Source: Planctomycetota bacterium
GTDB taxonomy: Bacteria; Planctomycetota; UBA1135
NCBI GenBank assembly: GCA_004295085.1
Contig: SHNF01000009.1
Span: forward strand, 310,001-374,000
Direction of reading: 5' to 3'
DNA: 64,000 bases
Shown: positions 33,880-42,881 of the stretch, piece by piece
Layout of the letters: the number at the start of each line of letters is the position of its first letter
Numbering within the stretch: the first letter of the stretch is position 1
Translations under genes and position numbers: made by a program
Notes under the pieces: model-generated
Databases searched by the model: none
Seen by the model: the letters and a program-made list of their open reading frames with translations, nothing else
Told to the model about the DNA's origin: nothing

Positions 33880-34887
33880 TCATGCAGCGCCATCCGGCGA
33901 CCCCATCCGGCTGCGGAGGGCGGCCAGGACGGCAGCCGCGGGGGTCTCGCGCCCGCAGCGAAAGTGACCCTCAGGGCACGCCTGCCTGCCATGGATGCCG
34001 CAGGGGCGGCAGGCGAGGCCGCTCACCTCCAGGATCACGTCCCGGGGCCCCCGGGGCGCGAAGCCGAACTCCGGCACGGTGCTGCAGTACACCGCCACCA
34101 CCGGGACACCGGCGGCCACTCCCAGGTGCATCGGGGCGCTGTCATTGGTCACCAGAGCCGCCGCCCTTTCCAACACGGCGCAGGACTCGCGCAGGGTGGT
34201 CTGCCCGCAGAGGTCCACGACCGGCACCCCTGCCGCCTCCGCCACCTGCCGGCATAGCGCGGCGTCCTCCGGCCCGCCGAGCAGGACGCACGCGATTCCG
34301 TCGCGCACGAGAGCGCGCGCCGTCTCCGCGTAGTGCGCGGCGGGCCAGCGCTTGGTCGCCCACAGCGAGCCGGGAGCCAGGACCACGAAGGGCGTCTCCG
34401 GGGCCAGCGCCGCGGCGCGCGCGCGCTCCTCGCCGCTGGGATGCATGCGCGGCCGCTCCCAGGCTCCGCCGCCGGCCAGCTCCAGGTTCCGCTCGATCTC
34501 ATGGCGCTCGCCGGGATAGCGCACGCGCTGCGTGTACAGCCACGCCGCCGAGGCGTTGCGGAAGCCAATGCGCTCCGGGATGCGCGCCATCCACAGCAGC
34601 GCCGCGCTGCGCCAGGAGCGGTGCGAGCACAGCGCTCGCACGTATCCGTGCGCGCGCAGGCGCGCCGCGCAGCGGCGCAGTCCGTCCAGTCCGCGGTCCT
34701 GGCCGCGCTTGTCGAAGATCAGGATCTCGCGGATGTCCGGATGACCGGCCAGGACCTGGGCGCCGCCGGGCGAGGTCAGGAAGTCCACCGGGCCGCCGAA
34801 GCGGGCGGCGGCGGCGCGCACCAGCGGCTCGGCGCACAGCACGTCGCCCAGAAACGAGGTGTCCACCAGAAGGGTCGCGCCGGCCAC
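33880..34887 (-). CDS. Glycosyltransferase family 9 (heptosyltransferase-like)
   Basis: 335 residues from GTG 34887, which gives the normal GT9 beginning (VAGATLLVDTSFLGDVLCAEPLVRAAAARFGG). Further motifs: FVVLAPGSLWATKRWPAAHYAETARALV, CVLLGGPEDAALC and TNDSAPMHLGVAAGVPVVAVYCST (ADP-sugar-binding region). GT9 enzymes add heptose to the lipopolysaccharide inner core. The acceptor cannot be told here. The C-terminus has Cys clusters (CRPCGIHGRQACPEGHFRCG) that are common in the family. It lies 17 bases downstream of the GH99-like gene, same strand, probably one operon. Confidence 0.88.
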   Translation of the reverse strand: MAGATLLVDTSFLGDVLCAEPLVRAAAARFGGPVDFLTSPGGAQVLAGHPDIREILIFDKRGQDRGLDGLRRCAARLRAHGYVRALCSHRSWRSAALLWMARIPERIGFRNASAAWLYTQRVRYPGERHEIERNLELAGGGAWERPRMHPSGEERARAAALAPETPFVVLAPGSLWATKRWPAAHYAETARALVRDGIACVLLGGPEDAALCRQVAEAAGVPVVDLCGQTTLRESCAVLERAAALVTNDSAPMHLGVAAGVPVVAVYCSTVPEFGFAPRGPRDVILEVSGLACRPCGIHGRQACPEGHFRCGRETPAAAVLAALRSRMGSPDGAA

Positions 34888-34904
34888 GTGCCGATTCCAG
34901 GCCG

Positions 34905-35918
34905 TTACAGCTTGCCGATGGCTTCCTTCAGCAGTTTGTAGTACCGGTCCCCCTGCTCCTTGTTGGGCACGTAAGCGCTCCATTCGCCCAATTCGTCCCA
35001 GGGGACCATGATCACCTCGGGCCGCGCCTGCCGCGCGATCTCCCACTGGTGCTGGAACTTCTCCGGGCTGCTGGGCCACTTGCGCCCCTCCCGGCCCTTG
35101 TGGCCGGTGTTGTCGAAGCCGTGGAAGACCAGCGCGAACAAGTCCACCTTGGGGCTGGAGCGCGCCGCCTCGTACTGCTCGATCAGGTACGGCTCCTGCA
35201 TGAACGGGATCGCGTAGTACTGCACGCCCGCGGGCTGCTCCCGCTTCGCCAGGCTCTCGGCGGGAACGTTCACGAACACGAAGTAGAACTCGTCCTGATA
35301 CGGTTGCAGTGCCTCCTCCAGGGCCTGGTTGTCCTTGCCCTTGCCCAGCTTCTGCAGCACGCGCTCGTACAGGAACACGAGCGGGCGCTGGGACGGACCG
35401 TAGCGCAGGAACGCCGGGCTTTGCGCCCACTTGGCGATCACCTTGAGATTCTTCGCGAGCTTCTCGGCGCTGTTGTGGTCCTTCGCGCCCGGGATGTCAT
35501 CCAGGTACACGCAGATCCGGAACTTCTCCTCCTCGCACAGCTTGAGGTAGTTCTCGAAGGAGTCCGTCATGTGCTGATACCAGTCGTTGGGGCCCAGGCC
35601 CCACCACTCGCCCGCGACGAAATCCACGCCCGCCTCCTTCCACAGGCGGATGTTGTGGCGCGCCGTCGCCGGGTCGCTGGTGTCGTACGGCTGGTGCTCC
35701 GGCGTCAGGGAGTTGATCTCCTGCGGCTTCTCCTTGCGGTGCCACAGGTAGGCCAGCGCGCCGACCAGGGGGCGGTCCTTGCCCTGAGAAGCGGGCGCGG
35801 CCGCCCGACCGCGCGCCGGTTGCGCCCCCCCGTCCTGGGCGGGATCCTGCAGCAGGCCGGCCGCGGAAGTGGCCGCGAGGCACAGCACCGCGGCGGCGTT
35901 CCAGGCGAGAGAAGTCAT
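34905..35918 (-). CDS. Exported GH99-like / endo-alpha-mannosidase-type protein
   Basis: 337 residues from ATG 35918, with a signal peptide (MTSLAWNAAAVLCLAATSAAG). The body has the pattern of GH99/WbsX-type TIM barrels: YDTSDPATARHNIRLWKEAGVDFVAGEWWGLGPNDW, FRICVYLDDIPG and FALVFHGFDNTGHKGREGRKW. GH99 enzymes are endo-alpha-1,2-mannosidases; WbsX-like relatives accompany polysaccharide genes, which fits the GT9 partner. The family call is from motif layout, not a full-domain match. A Pro/Ala/Gln-rich linker follows the signal peptide. Confidence 0.65.
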   Translation of the reverse strand: MTSLAWNAAAVLCLAATSAAGLLQDPAQDGGAQPARGRAAAPASQGKDRPLVGALAYLWHRKEKPQEINSLTPEHQPYDTSDPATARHNIRLWKEAGVDFVAGEWWGLGPNDWYQHMTDSFENYLKLCEEEKFRICVYLDDIPGAKDHNSAEKLAKNLKVIAKWAQSPAFLRYGPSQRPLVFLYERVLQKLGKGKDNQALEEALQPYQDEFYFVFVNVPAESLAKREQPAGVQYYAIPFMQEPYLIEQYEAARSSPKVDLFALVFHGFDNTGHKGREGRKWPSSPEKFQHQWEIARQARPEVIMVPWDELGEWSAYVPNKEQGDRYYKLLKEAIGKL

Positions 35919-36448
35919 GGTGTGGTGCGACGGAACCCGGAATCCTGGTGGAACACTCATCCGGTACGCAGGTCCCGGAAGAGTGCTAGGCCGGTCCGCT
36001 TCAGCCTACAAGAGTCACCTCGACGAGTTTCGCCGGGTCTTCCCCTGCGGGGAGGCGCAAAATGGCAGAGGCGCCGGAAGGGGTCCCTCCCGGCGCCCGG
36101 ATTCCGCAGGCTGCCCCCGCGGAGAACCCCTGCGCTTCCACTCCCAGCGCGTGGTCGAAGCCGGCGCGATAGTTCTCCCAGGCGATCGCCGCGGTCAGCT
36201 CCACGATCTGAGCATCGCCGAAGTTGCGGCGCAGCTGCGCGAGAACCGGCCCAGGAGGCCGGCCTCGCGCGCGGGCGCCGCGGATGCGTGCCCTGCCGCA
36301 ATTCTCGCCGCCACGGCCCCGCGATTCATCCGCAGGACGTCGCTCTCCCTTCTGCACCACTCCGCTCTCTGGAGAGAGGATTCCGCTGCCATGCGTTTCA
36401 AAGCCCATTGTGGGACAATGGCGCGATCCATCCCGTGTCCCGCACCTG
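35919..36448. other. Intergenic region holding the decayed gene
   Basis: About 530 bases between the divergent GH99-like and MATE genes. Apart from the carboxymuconolactone-decarboxylase remnant at 36115-36252, I see no coding frame, RNA gene or clear promoter. The MATE start at 36449 has no strong Shine-Dalgarno. Confidence 0.5.
36115..36252 (-). pseudogene. Remnant of carboxymuconolactone decarboxylase-family gene
   Basis: The minus strand encodes LRRNFGDAQIVELTAAIAWENY, then FDHALGVEAQGFSAG, the C-terminal hallmark of an AhpD/carboxymuconolactone-decarboxylase-like family. The expected N-terminal two-thirds, including the CxxxH redox motif, is missing: upstream the frame runs into Arg/Gly-rich sequence with no family match, and downstream it continues past the usual end. 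No plausible start is present. It is best read as a decayed gene between the GH99-like gene and the MATE gene. Confidence 0.55.
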
Positions 36449-37888
36449 ATGGAGCAGCCGACCCAACCCCCCGCAGCAGCGTCCAGGCTTCCCGGCTCGC
36501 GCCGCGAGGTGCTGGGCCTGGCCTGGCCCATCGGCGTGTCCATGGTGTCCATGACGCTCAAGGGCGTGGTGGACATGCTGATGGTGGGGCGCCTGGGCAC
36601 CGAGGCGCTGGCGGGCGTCGGCCTGGGGAACATCCTGGCGATGAACGCGCTGGCCTTCGGCGTGGGCATGCTGCGCGGCCAGAAGTCGCTGGTGAGCCAG
36701 CACGTCGGCGCCGGCGAGCCGCGCACAGCCCTGTCCTTCGGCGCCCACGCCTTCTACCTGGCGCTCATGATCGGCGGCGTGAGCCTGGCGCTGTCGCGCG
36801 TGGCCGGACCGCTGCTGGTGGGGCTGATGGCCGGCTCGGAGCTGTCCCCCGCTTCCGTGCACATGGCGAGCCAGTACCTCACCCTGCGCCTGGACTTCGG
36901 CATCTCGATGCTGGTGGCACTGGCGGTCGGCGAGTACCTGCGCGCCACCGGGCGCCCGCGCCTGCCGATGCTGTGCGACCTGATCTCGCACCCGCTCAAC
37001 GTCTTCTTCAACTGGACCCTCATCTACGGGCACCTGGGCCTGCCGCGCCTGGGCGTCGCCGGCTCGGCGCTGGGCACCGGCCTGGCCGACACGATCTCGC
37101 TGCTGCTGCTGCTGTTCGTGGCCAGCAAGGGCTACAAGCTGCCCAAGGAGCGCGAGCCCTACCGCTTCCTGCCGCGGCGCTTCCTGCGCCTGTGCTCGGT
37201 GGGCGCGAGCACCGGCGTGCAGTTCGTGCTCGAGGTCGGCTCCTTCTCCTTGATCACCTACCTGGTCGCTGCGCACCTCGGCAGCACCGCGCTGGCCGCG
37301 CACCAGGCCTGCTTCTCCGCCATGATGCTCTCGTTTCTGCCGGCGGTGGCCATCGGCGACGGCGGCGGCGTGCTGGTGGGCCGCTACGTCGGCAGGAAGG
37401 ACTGGAGCGCGGTGCGCCAGGCCCAGCGCAGCAGCATCAGCATGGCGCTCAGCTTCATGAGCGTGATGGCGCTGCTGTTCGTCGTCTTCCGCCACCAGAT
37501 CGTGCGCTTGTACCTGCGCGACGAGGATCCCGCCGTCCAGGAGGCGGCCAGGGCCCTGGGCGCGCAGGTGCTGTGCGTCGCGGCCTTCTGGCAGATCGGC
37601 GACGCCTTCCAGATCGTGTATCGCTTCGTGCTGCGTGCCACGGGCGACCACCGCTGGGTCATGTGGGTCGGGATCCTGTGCGCGTGGCTGCTGAGCGCGC
37701 CCCTGGCCTGGCTCGCCATCCAGGTCCTGGGCGGCGGCCTGGCGCTGGTCTGGATCCTGTGGAGCGCCGAGATCTACGTCGGCGCCCTGGTCTTCTGGTG
37801 GCGCTGGCGCAGCGGCGCCTGGGTGCGCAAGCGCCTCGTGCAGGACCAGGCGGAGTCCAGCCTTACAATGGGCCAGTTGACGGAGTGA
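36449..37888 (+). CDS. MATE family efflux transporter
   Basis: 479 residues from ATG 36449, with about 12 hydrophobic segments, the usual MATE size. Begins GSRREVLGLAWPIGVSMVSMTLKGVVDMLMVGRLGTEALAGVGLGN, the NorM/DinF-type first two helices; the second half repeats the pattern (VQFVLEVGSFSLITYLVAAHLGSTALAAHQ). It is a cation/drug antiporter of the inner membrane. Specificity is not predictable. It lies 31 bases upstream of the acyl-CoA dehydrogenase gene on the same strand. Confidence 0.92.
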   Translation: MEQPTQPPAAASRLPGSRREVLGLAWPIGVSMVSMTLKGVVDMLMVGRLGTEALAGVGLGNILAMNALAFGVGMLRGQKSLVSQHVGAGEPRTALSFGAHAFYLALMIGGVSLALSRVAGPLLVGLMAGSELSPASVHMASQYLTLRLDFGISMLVALAVGEYLRATGRPRLPMLCDLISHPLNVFFNWTLIYGHLGLPRLGVAGSALGTGLADTISLLLLLFVASKGYKLPKEREPYRFLPRRFLRLCSVGASTGVQFVLEVGSFSLITYLVAAHLGSTALAAHQACFSAMMLSFLPAVAIGDGGGVLVGRYVGRKDWSAVRQAQRSSISMALSFMSVMALLFVVFRHQIVRLYLRDEDPAVQEAARALGAQVLCVAAFWQIGDAFQIVYRFVLRATGDHRWVMWVGILCAWLLSAPLAWLAIQVLGGGLALVWILWSAEIYVGALVFWWRWRSGAWVRKRLVQDQAESSLTMGQLTE

Positions 37889-37919
37889 CCATCGCACGGG
37901 TGCTGATGCAGGCATCAGA

Positions 37920-39824
37920 ATGTCCACCGCCGCTGAACGGGAGGCGAGGAAGACCGCCGAGTCCGCGCGCGAGTCGAAGTGGCGCGGGCACAGCTTCCTC
38001 AAGGACCTGTTCCTGGGCCGCTTCCGCCTGGACCTGGTGCACCCGTATCCGGCGGAGACGCCGGAGCGGCCGAAGTTCCGCGACTTCTACGGCAGGCTGC
38101 GGCGCCTCCTGGAAGAGAAGGTAGATCCGGCGGCGATCGACACCAGCGGCGAGTACCCGCCGGAGGTCGTGCGCGGCCTGGCCGAGATCGGCGCCTTCGG
38201 CATGAAGATTCCGGAGGAATACGGCGGACTCGGGCTCACGCACCCGGAGTACGTGCGCGCGATGGAGCTGCTCGGCAGCCACGACGCCAACGTGACCGCA
38301 CTCCTGTCCGCGCACCAGGCGATCGGCGTGCCGCAGCCGGTGAAGCTGTTCGGCTCGGACGCGCTCAAGCGCAAGTACCTGCCGCGCTGCGCGCGCGGCG
38401 CCATCTCGGCCTTCGCGCTCACCGAGCCGGCCGTCGGCTCCGACCCGGGCAGCCTCGCGACCGTGGCCGAGCTCAGCGCCGACGGCAGCCATTACGTGAT
38501 GAATGGCGAGAAGCTGTGGTGCACGAACGGCACCCTGGCGGACCTGCTGGTCGTGATGGCGCGCAACCCGCAGACGCGCCGCATCAACGCCTTCGTGGTG
38601 GAGACCGGCTGGGAAGGCGTGCGCTTGGACCACCGCTGCCACTTCATGGGCCTGCGCGCGCTCGCCAACGGCGTCATCAGCTTCCACGACGTGAAGGTGC
38701 CGCGCGAGAATCTGATCGGCGCGGAGGGCATGGGGCTCAAGATCGCGCTGACGACGCTGAACACTGGCCGCCTGTCGCTGCCGGCGGCCACCACCGGGGG
38801 CACCAAGGCCTGCCTGGAGATCGCGCGCAAGTGGTCCAAGGCGCGCGTGCAGTGGGGCGCGCCCATCGGCCGGCACGAGGCCATCGCGCACAAGCTGGCC
38901 GACCTGGGCGCCTCGGCTTACGCCATGGAGTCGCTCGCTTTCCTGGTGGGCGCCATGGCCGACCGCGAGGACCTGGACATCCGACTGGAGGCGGCGGCGG
39001 CCAAGGAATGGAACACCGCCCGCTACTGGCGCATGGCCGACGAGACGCTGCAGATCCGCGGCGGGCGCGGCTACGAGACCGAGAGCTCGTTGGGCGCGCG
39101 CGGCGAGCCGGCAGTGGGCGTCGAGCGCATGGTCCGAGACGCGCGCATCAACGTCATCTTCGAGGGCAGCAGCGAGATCATGCACCTGTTCATGGCGCGC
39201 GAGGCCGTGGACAAGCACCTGCAGGTCGCGGGAACGCTCATCGATCCGGAGACGCCCCTCGGAGCCAAGCTGGCCGCCCTGCCGCGCATCGGCCTGTTCT
39301 ACGCGCTCTGGTACTCGCGCCTGTGGCTGCGCTGGAGCGGCTGGCCGCGCTACGCCGCCTTCGGACGCCTGGCCCGCCACCTGCGCTTCGCCGACGCCGC
39401 TTCCGTGCGCCTCGGCCGCGCCATCTTCCACGGTATGTTGGTGCACCGCGCCAGGCTGGAGCGCAAGCAGGGCTTCCTGTTCCGGATCGTGGACATCGCC
39501 ATGGAGCTGTTCGCGCTCACTGCCGGTGTCGCCCGCGCGCAGCGCATGCGCGAGCTCCGCCAGGAGGGCTGGGAGAGCGCGCAGAAGCTGGCGGACCTCG
39601 CCGCGCGCGCCGCCCGCCGGCGCGTGCAGCAGCTCTTCCACGAGGTGTGGAGCAACGACGACGAGCTGCGCTACCGCGCCGGCCGCTCCATCCTCGACGG
39701 CGAGCACCTGTGGCTCGAGCACGGCATCATGAACCTGCCCTACGACGAGCAGGACCTGGTACCGCCGGACATGCAGGAGATCCTGGCGCGCCGCGCCCAA
39801 GCCCCGGTGGCTACGCGGGTCTAG
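37920..39824 (+). CDS. Acyl-CoA dehydrogenase, VLCAD/ACAD9-like long form
   Basis: 634 residues, longer than the usual 380 because of an N-terminal extension (HSFLKDLFLGRFRLDLVHPYP) and a C-terminal about 170-residue helical domain, as in very-long-chain acyl-CoA dehydrogenases. FAD-site motifs: ISAFALTEPAVGSDPGSLAT and NGEKLWCTNG; the catalytic base is probably Glu415 in IFEGSSEIMHLF. It oxidises acyl-CoA to enoyl-CoA in beta-oxidation. No other fatty-acid genes are adjacent. The C-terminal domain suggests membrane association. Confidence 0.92.
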   Translation: MSTAAEREARKTAESARESKWRGHSFLKDLFLGRFRLDLVHPYPAETPERPKFRDFYGRLRRLLEEKVDPAAIDTSGEYPPEVVRGLAEIGAFGMKIPEEYGGLGLTHPEYVRAMELLGSHDANVTALLSAHQAIGVPQPVKLFGSDALKRKYLPRCARGAISAFALTEPAVGSDPGSLATVAELSADGSHYVMNGEKLWCTNGTLADLLVVMARNPQTRRINAFVVETGWEGVRLDHRCHFMGLRALANGVISFHDVKVPRENLIGAEGMGLKIALTTLNTGRLSLPAATTGGTKACLEIARKWSKARVQWGAPIGRHEAIAHKLADLGASAYAMESLAFLVGAMADREDLDIRLEAAAAKEWNTARYWRMADETLQIRGGRGYETESSLGARGEPAVGVERMVRDARINVIFEGSSEIMHLFMAREAVDKHLQVAGTLIDPETPLGAKLAALPRIGLFYALWYSRLWLRWSGWPRYAAFGRLARHLRFADAASVRLGRAIFHGMLVHRARLERKQGFLFRIVDIAMELFALTAGVARAQRMRELRQEGWESAQKLADLAARAARRRVQQLFHEVWSNDDELRYRAGRSILDGEHLWLEHGIMNLPYDEQDLVPPDMQEILARRAQAPVATRV

Positions 39825-39851
39825 CCCGCCTAGCAGGGCCTCGGCGCCAGA

Positions 39852-40964
39852 TCAGAAGCAGTGGCGTAGCCCGTTGGAAACGCCCGTCACGGCGCCGGCG
39901 GAACTCTCGCGTGCCTGGAGAAAGAGCGCCGACGGCGGAGCGACCGGCAGCATGCCGGTGAGAACGCCTCCTGGCATGTGTACCGACCGCATCAGCACAG
40001 CAGGATCCACGAGCAGGGTGGCGCGACCGGCGGCAACGGACTTGTCTGCGGGCGCCGTGGCGAAACCAAGCCAGTAGCTGCGACCCGCCAAGGCGTTCAC
40101 CACCTGCCATGTTGCCGGCTGAGCTGCCGCAACGGCAGTCTGGGCGTCGAGAGAGAGCGTGTCCAGCGGTCGCGGCCACGCGGGATCGTCCGACACGTAG
40201 CGGCGGGCGTTGGCGCGCGGACCGTAGAGGCGCATGCCGAAGCTCTCCGGAGGAATGCAGCCGACACAGAAGCAGCCCAGGTGAAGCCGGTTGTTCCGAT
40301 CGAACCACTCGAAGCAACACTGGCTGTTGTAGCCGCCGCGCCGAAGCAAGGGACCCGTCTCATCCTGATAGGGAATGAATCCCCAGCCGAACAGGCCGTG
40401 CGGCGCGCTGCCTTCGGTTCGGAAGCTGGATCTCAGGGTCGCCGGGCACTCGAAGCCGCCCGAGAGATCCACGGCCACGGTCCAACACTGGATGACACCC
40501 GACGGCGTGCCGAGCGGCAAACCCGACAGCACGTAGGAGCACTGGCTCGCCGGCCAGCCAGGCGGCCCCCCGCACACGATGAAGTCGTCATAGAAGGCGA
40601 TCTCGATGACGCCGCTGGTGCCCGTTGCGTCCGCCAAGCTCGAGCAGTAGTTGAAGTCGAAGCCGTTGACCTGCTCGTCCAAGCAGGCGTTGCGGTCCTT
40701 CAGCCCGCCTTCATCTACCCACTCCTGGTTTGGTCCTCCATAGCCAGGCCAGGCGTAGTACCGGTCGGGAATCGTGTTGTTGAAGATCACTTCCGGCCCT
40801 CGGCGCGGCGCATTGGCGTCCGCAGATGGCAGCAGCTCGCCCGTGGCCATGCGATAGACGCCAGCGAAACGCGGCTGAATGGCGCGATGGACGGCTGGTT
40901 TGGCGCCCTGTAGGGATGTGAGACCTACGAGCGCCGGGACAAGAAGGAACCCGGCAGGCAGCAT
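39852..40964 (-). CDS. Secreted protein of unknown function, paralog A
   Basis: 370 residues with a GGGGAG ribosome site and a signal peptide (MLPAGFLLVPALVGLTSL). It is clearly homologous to the protein at 41394-42488: both have RFAGVYR, then PEVIFNNT (or PDVIFNNT), QEWVDEGG, a Cys-rich VCGGPP segment, SYVLSGLPLG, VAVDLSGGFECPAT, FGWGF, WPRPLDTL and a C-terminus SNGL-x-HCF. About 12 Cys suggest several disulfides in the extracytoplasmic space. The C-terminal part (SYWLGFATAPADKSV... ALFLQARESSAG) is a beta-domain shared with other secreted proteins here. No known enzymatic motif. Confidence 0.85.
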   Translation of the reverse strand: MLPAGFLLVPALVGLTSLQGAKPAVHRAIQPRFAGVYRMATGELLPSADANAPRRGPEVIFNNTIPDRYYAWPGYGGPNQEWVDEGGLKDRNACLDEQVNGFDFNYCSSLADATGTSGVIEIAFYDDFIVCGGPPGWPASQCSYVLSGLPLGTPSGVIQCWTVAVDLSGGFECPATLRSSFRTEGSAPHGLFGWGFIPYQDETGPLLRRGGYNSQCCFEWFDRNNRLHLGCFCVGCIPPESFGMRLYGPRANARRYVSDDPAWPRPLDTLSLDAQTAVAAAQPATWQVVNALAGRSYWLGFATAPADKSVAAGRATLLVDPAVLMRSVHMPGGVLTGMLPVAPPSALFLQARESSAGAVTGVSNGLRHCF

Positions 40965-41044
40965 GCTGAACTCCCCACCCTGGCTGGCTGCTAGCCAGGA
41001 TTAGTTGGACACTCGCCTATCCTAAGGCGTAGGCACGAGAAGCT

Positions 41045-41380
41045 ATGGAGAAAGAGACTCTCGCGCAGACGGTGGAGCGGCTGACCGCCGCCGGATACAC
41101 CGAGGACTACCGCGCCGAGCGGGAGGGCCTGCGGGCGGTGAAAGCCGGCTGCGTGCACGCGCCGGAAGACCTCTTCATCGAGGAGGTCGCGCGCTTCGAA
41201 GGGGCCAGCGATCCGGACGAGCAGGCGGCCGTCTTCGCGCTGCGCTGCGTGCACGGCGCGCGCGGCACCTGGACCGTGGCCTATGGGCCGGCCATCGACC
41301 CGCTGGACGCGGAGATGGCGCAGCGCCTGCGCGACCGGCGGCCGGAGCGGCAGTCTCTCGAGCCTTCTTCGCCCACCTGA
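41045..41380 (+). CDS. Small conserved protein
   Basis: 111 residues. VERLTAAGYTEDYRAEREGLRA, then FEGASDPDEQAAVFALRC and YGPAIDPLDAEM match a small family often labelled phosphoribosylpyrophosphate synthetase in databases, mostly from Bacteroidetes. The label is almost certainly wrong because there is no PRPP synthetase fold at this length. It is probably a soluble cytoplasmic protein of unknown role. It lies between, and opposite in strand to, the two paralogous secreted genes. Confidence 0.8.
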   Translation: MEKETLAQTVERLTAAGYTEDYRAEREGLRAVKAGCVHAPEDLFIEEVARFEGASDPDEQAAVFALRCVHGARGTWTVAYGPAIDPLDAEMAQRLRDRRPERQSLEPSSPT

Positions 41381-41393
41381 GTCGGCTGGCTTC

Positions 41394-42488
41394 TCAGAAG
41401 CAGTGGAACAAGCCGTTGGAGACCGCTGTGACCCGCGGCGGGGGGCCCGCCGTTTCCAGAGCCTGCACGTAGATCTCCGCAGGCAGGGCCGGCGGCAGAG
41501 CGGTCGTCAGCGCGCCTGCGGGCATCCGGATCGGCACGCCCGGCAACACGCTCCCCATGTCCACGAGCAGCGAGGCCTGCCCGCCAAGAACGCTCCGGTC
41601 GGCCGGCGCGGCGGATGCCAGAAGCCAGTACGAATGACCGGGAAGAGGGCCGAGCACCTCCCAGGTTTCCGGTGGACCTCCATTCGACACGTCGGTCGTG
41701 TTCAAGAGCTCCAGCGTGTCCAGCGGACGCGGCCAGCTCGCAGAGCCGGAGCGGTAGTGCATGCTGTTCTCCACCGGCCCGTACATGCGCATCGCGAAGC
41801 TGAGGGGAATTTGTGGGAGAGCGCATCCAATGAACGTTCCGGCAATGTGATCGAACCAGTTGAAGATATACAGCACCTTGTAGCCTCCCCGCGCGACCCA
41901 GGGCCCAGTCAGGTCCTGCAGCGGGAGGAAGCCCCAGCCGAAACGGCCGTGGGGAGCCGCGCCTTCGGTCCGGAACGCCTCGTTGGCGGTGGCCGGGCAT
42001 TCGAAGCCTCCGGAGAGGTCAACGGCGACCCACCAGCACTGCTGGCCTCCGGTCGCAGAGCCGAGGGGCAGGCCCGAGAGCACATAGGCGCAGTTGGCGT
42101 TCGGCCAGGAAGGAGGGCCGCCGCAGACCCTGTTGTCGTCGTAGAAGGTGATCGTGATGGTTCCGGAATCGCCCGTCGGATCCGGGTACTCGGAACAATA
42201 CAGGAAGTCGAAGCCGTTGATCTGGTCTCGCAGGCAGGCCTGGCGATCGAAAAGCCCGCCTTCATCCACCCACTCTTGCAGCCTCCCAGTGTATGCATAG
42301 TAGTTGCTAGGTACGGTATTGTTGAAAATGACGTCCGGGCCGCGCGCTGCACTGTCGGGCGAGAGCTCGCCTGAAGCAACCCTATAGACGCCAGCGAACT
42401 TGGGCGTCACCGGTCCGCGCATGACGGACGGCGACTGGATCGCTGCGACCGCCGCGGTGAATGCGATGGCAATGCTGGAAAACGGCAC
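41394..42488 (-). CDS. Secreted protein of unknown function, paralog B
   Basis: 364 residues from GTG 42488, chosen because CAGGAGCT lies just upstream and it begins the signal peptide (VPFSSIAIAFTAAVAAIQ). It shares at least ten blocks with paralog A (see 39852-40964), including VIFNNT, CGGPPSWP, YVLSGLPLG and the end SNGLFHCF. It is also Cys-rich, but paralog A's CFCVGCIP region is reduced here to one Cys. The pair is an old tandem duplication now split by the small gene at 41045. Function unknown; export is likely. Confidence 0.85.
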   Translation of the reverse strand: MPFSSIAIAFTAAVAAIQSPSVMRGPVTPKFAGVYRVASGELSPDSAARGPDVIFNNTVPSNYYAYTGRLQEWVDEGGLFDRQACLRDQINGFDFLYCSEYPDPTGDSGTITITFYDDNRVCGGPPSWPNANCAYVLSGLPLGSATGGQQCWWVAVDLSGGFECPATANEAFRTEGAAPHGRFGWGFLPLQDLTGPWVARGGYKVLYIFNWFDHIAGTFIGCALPQIPLSFAMRMYGPVENSMHYRSGSASWPRPLDTLELLNTTDVSNGGPPETWEVLGPLPGHSYWLLASAAPADRSVLGGQASLLVDMGSVLPGVPIRMPAGALTTALPPALPAEIYVQALETAGPPPRVTAVSNGLFHCF

Positions 42489-42584
42489 GGCAAGAGCTCC
42501 TGGGAGAAAGACGCCGTTGAATCGGAGACATGGTACCCAGGGCGTCAAGCTCGAGAGGCTGAGGCGCGCCGCGGCCCGTCTTTC

Positions 42585-42830
42585 TCAGGCCTTCTTCGCT
42601 TTCGTGGTGTGAGCGCGGATCCTCTGCACCACCTCGCCGTCCTCGGGGAAGCGGTTGCCTTCACCGTGCTTGCTGAAGACCATCTTCCCGTCCACTTCGA
42701 CGTCGAAGATGCCGCCGCCGCCCTTGACCAGGCGCGCGTCGGCTCCGAACTCCTGCTTCAACTCGGCGGCCAAACTGGTCGCCCGCGGCAGGTAGTTTCA
42801 CTGCACGCAGTAGGTGATGGTGATCTGCAT
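42585..42830 (-). CDS. SelW-like (Rdx family) selenoprotein with in-frame UGA
   Basis: 81 residues if the UGA at 42800-42798 is read as selenocysteine. From ATG 42830 (AAGGA just upstream) it reads MQITITYCVQ, Sec11, NYLPRATSLAAELKQEF, then VKGGGGIFDVEVDGKMVFSK, FPEDGEVVQRI: the Rdx/SelW fold with the CxxU redox motif in the exact family position. If UGA is read as stop, the rest lacks its redox site. Selenocysteine insertion needs SelA, SelB and tRNA-Sec, not present in this window. A short stem follows the UGA (42798-42794 with 42776-42772, plus GCC/GGC inside), a possible bSECIS. Confidence 0.82.
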
Positions 42831-42881
42831 GGGTCCTTGGACCTAAGTCACGGGGTTCCGGATCTCAAGGGCCGGCGGGAG

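Noticed and set aside
36001..36726. Complete 241-residue protein in the decayed carboxymuconolactone-decarboxylase frame
   Set aside because: Only about 45 residues match the family; the rest overlaps the MATE gene in antisense and is low complexity.
42798..42800. TGA as an ordinary stop, leaving a 62-residue frame from TTG 42773
   Set aside because: The upstream extension has ATG, ribosome site, family-typical sequence and the CxxU motif; a chance stop would not fall exactly on the redox position.
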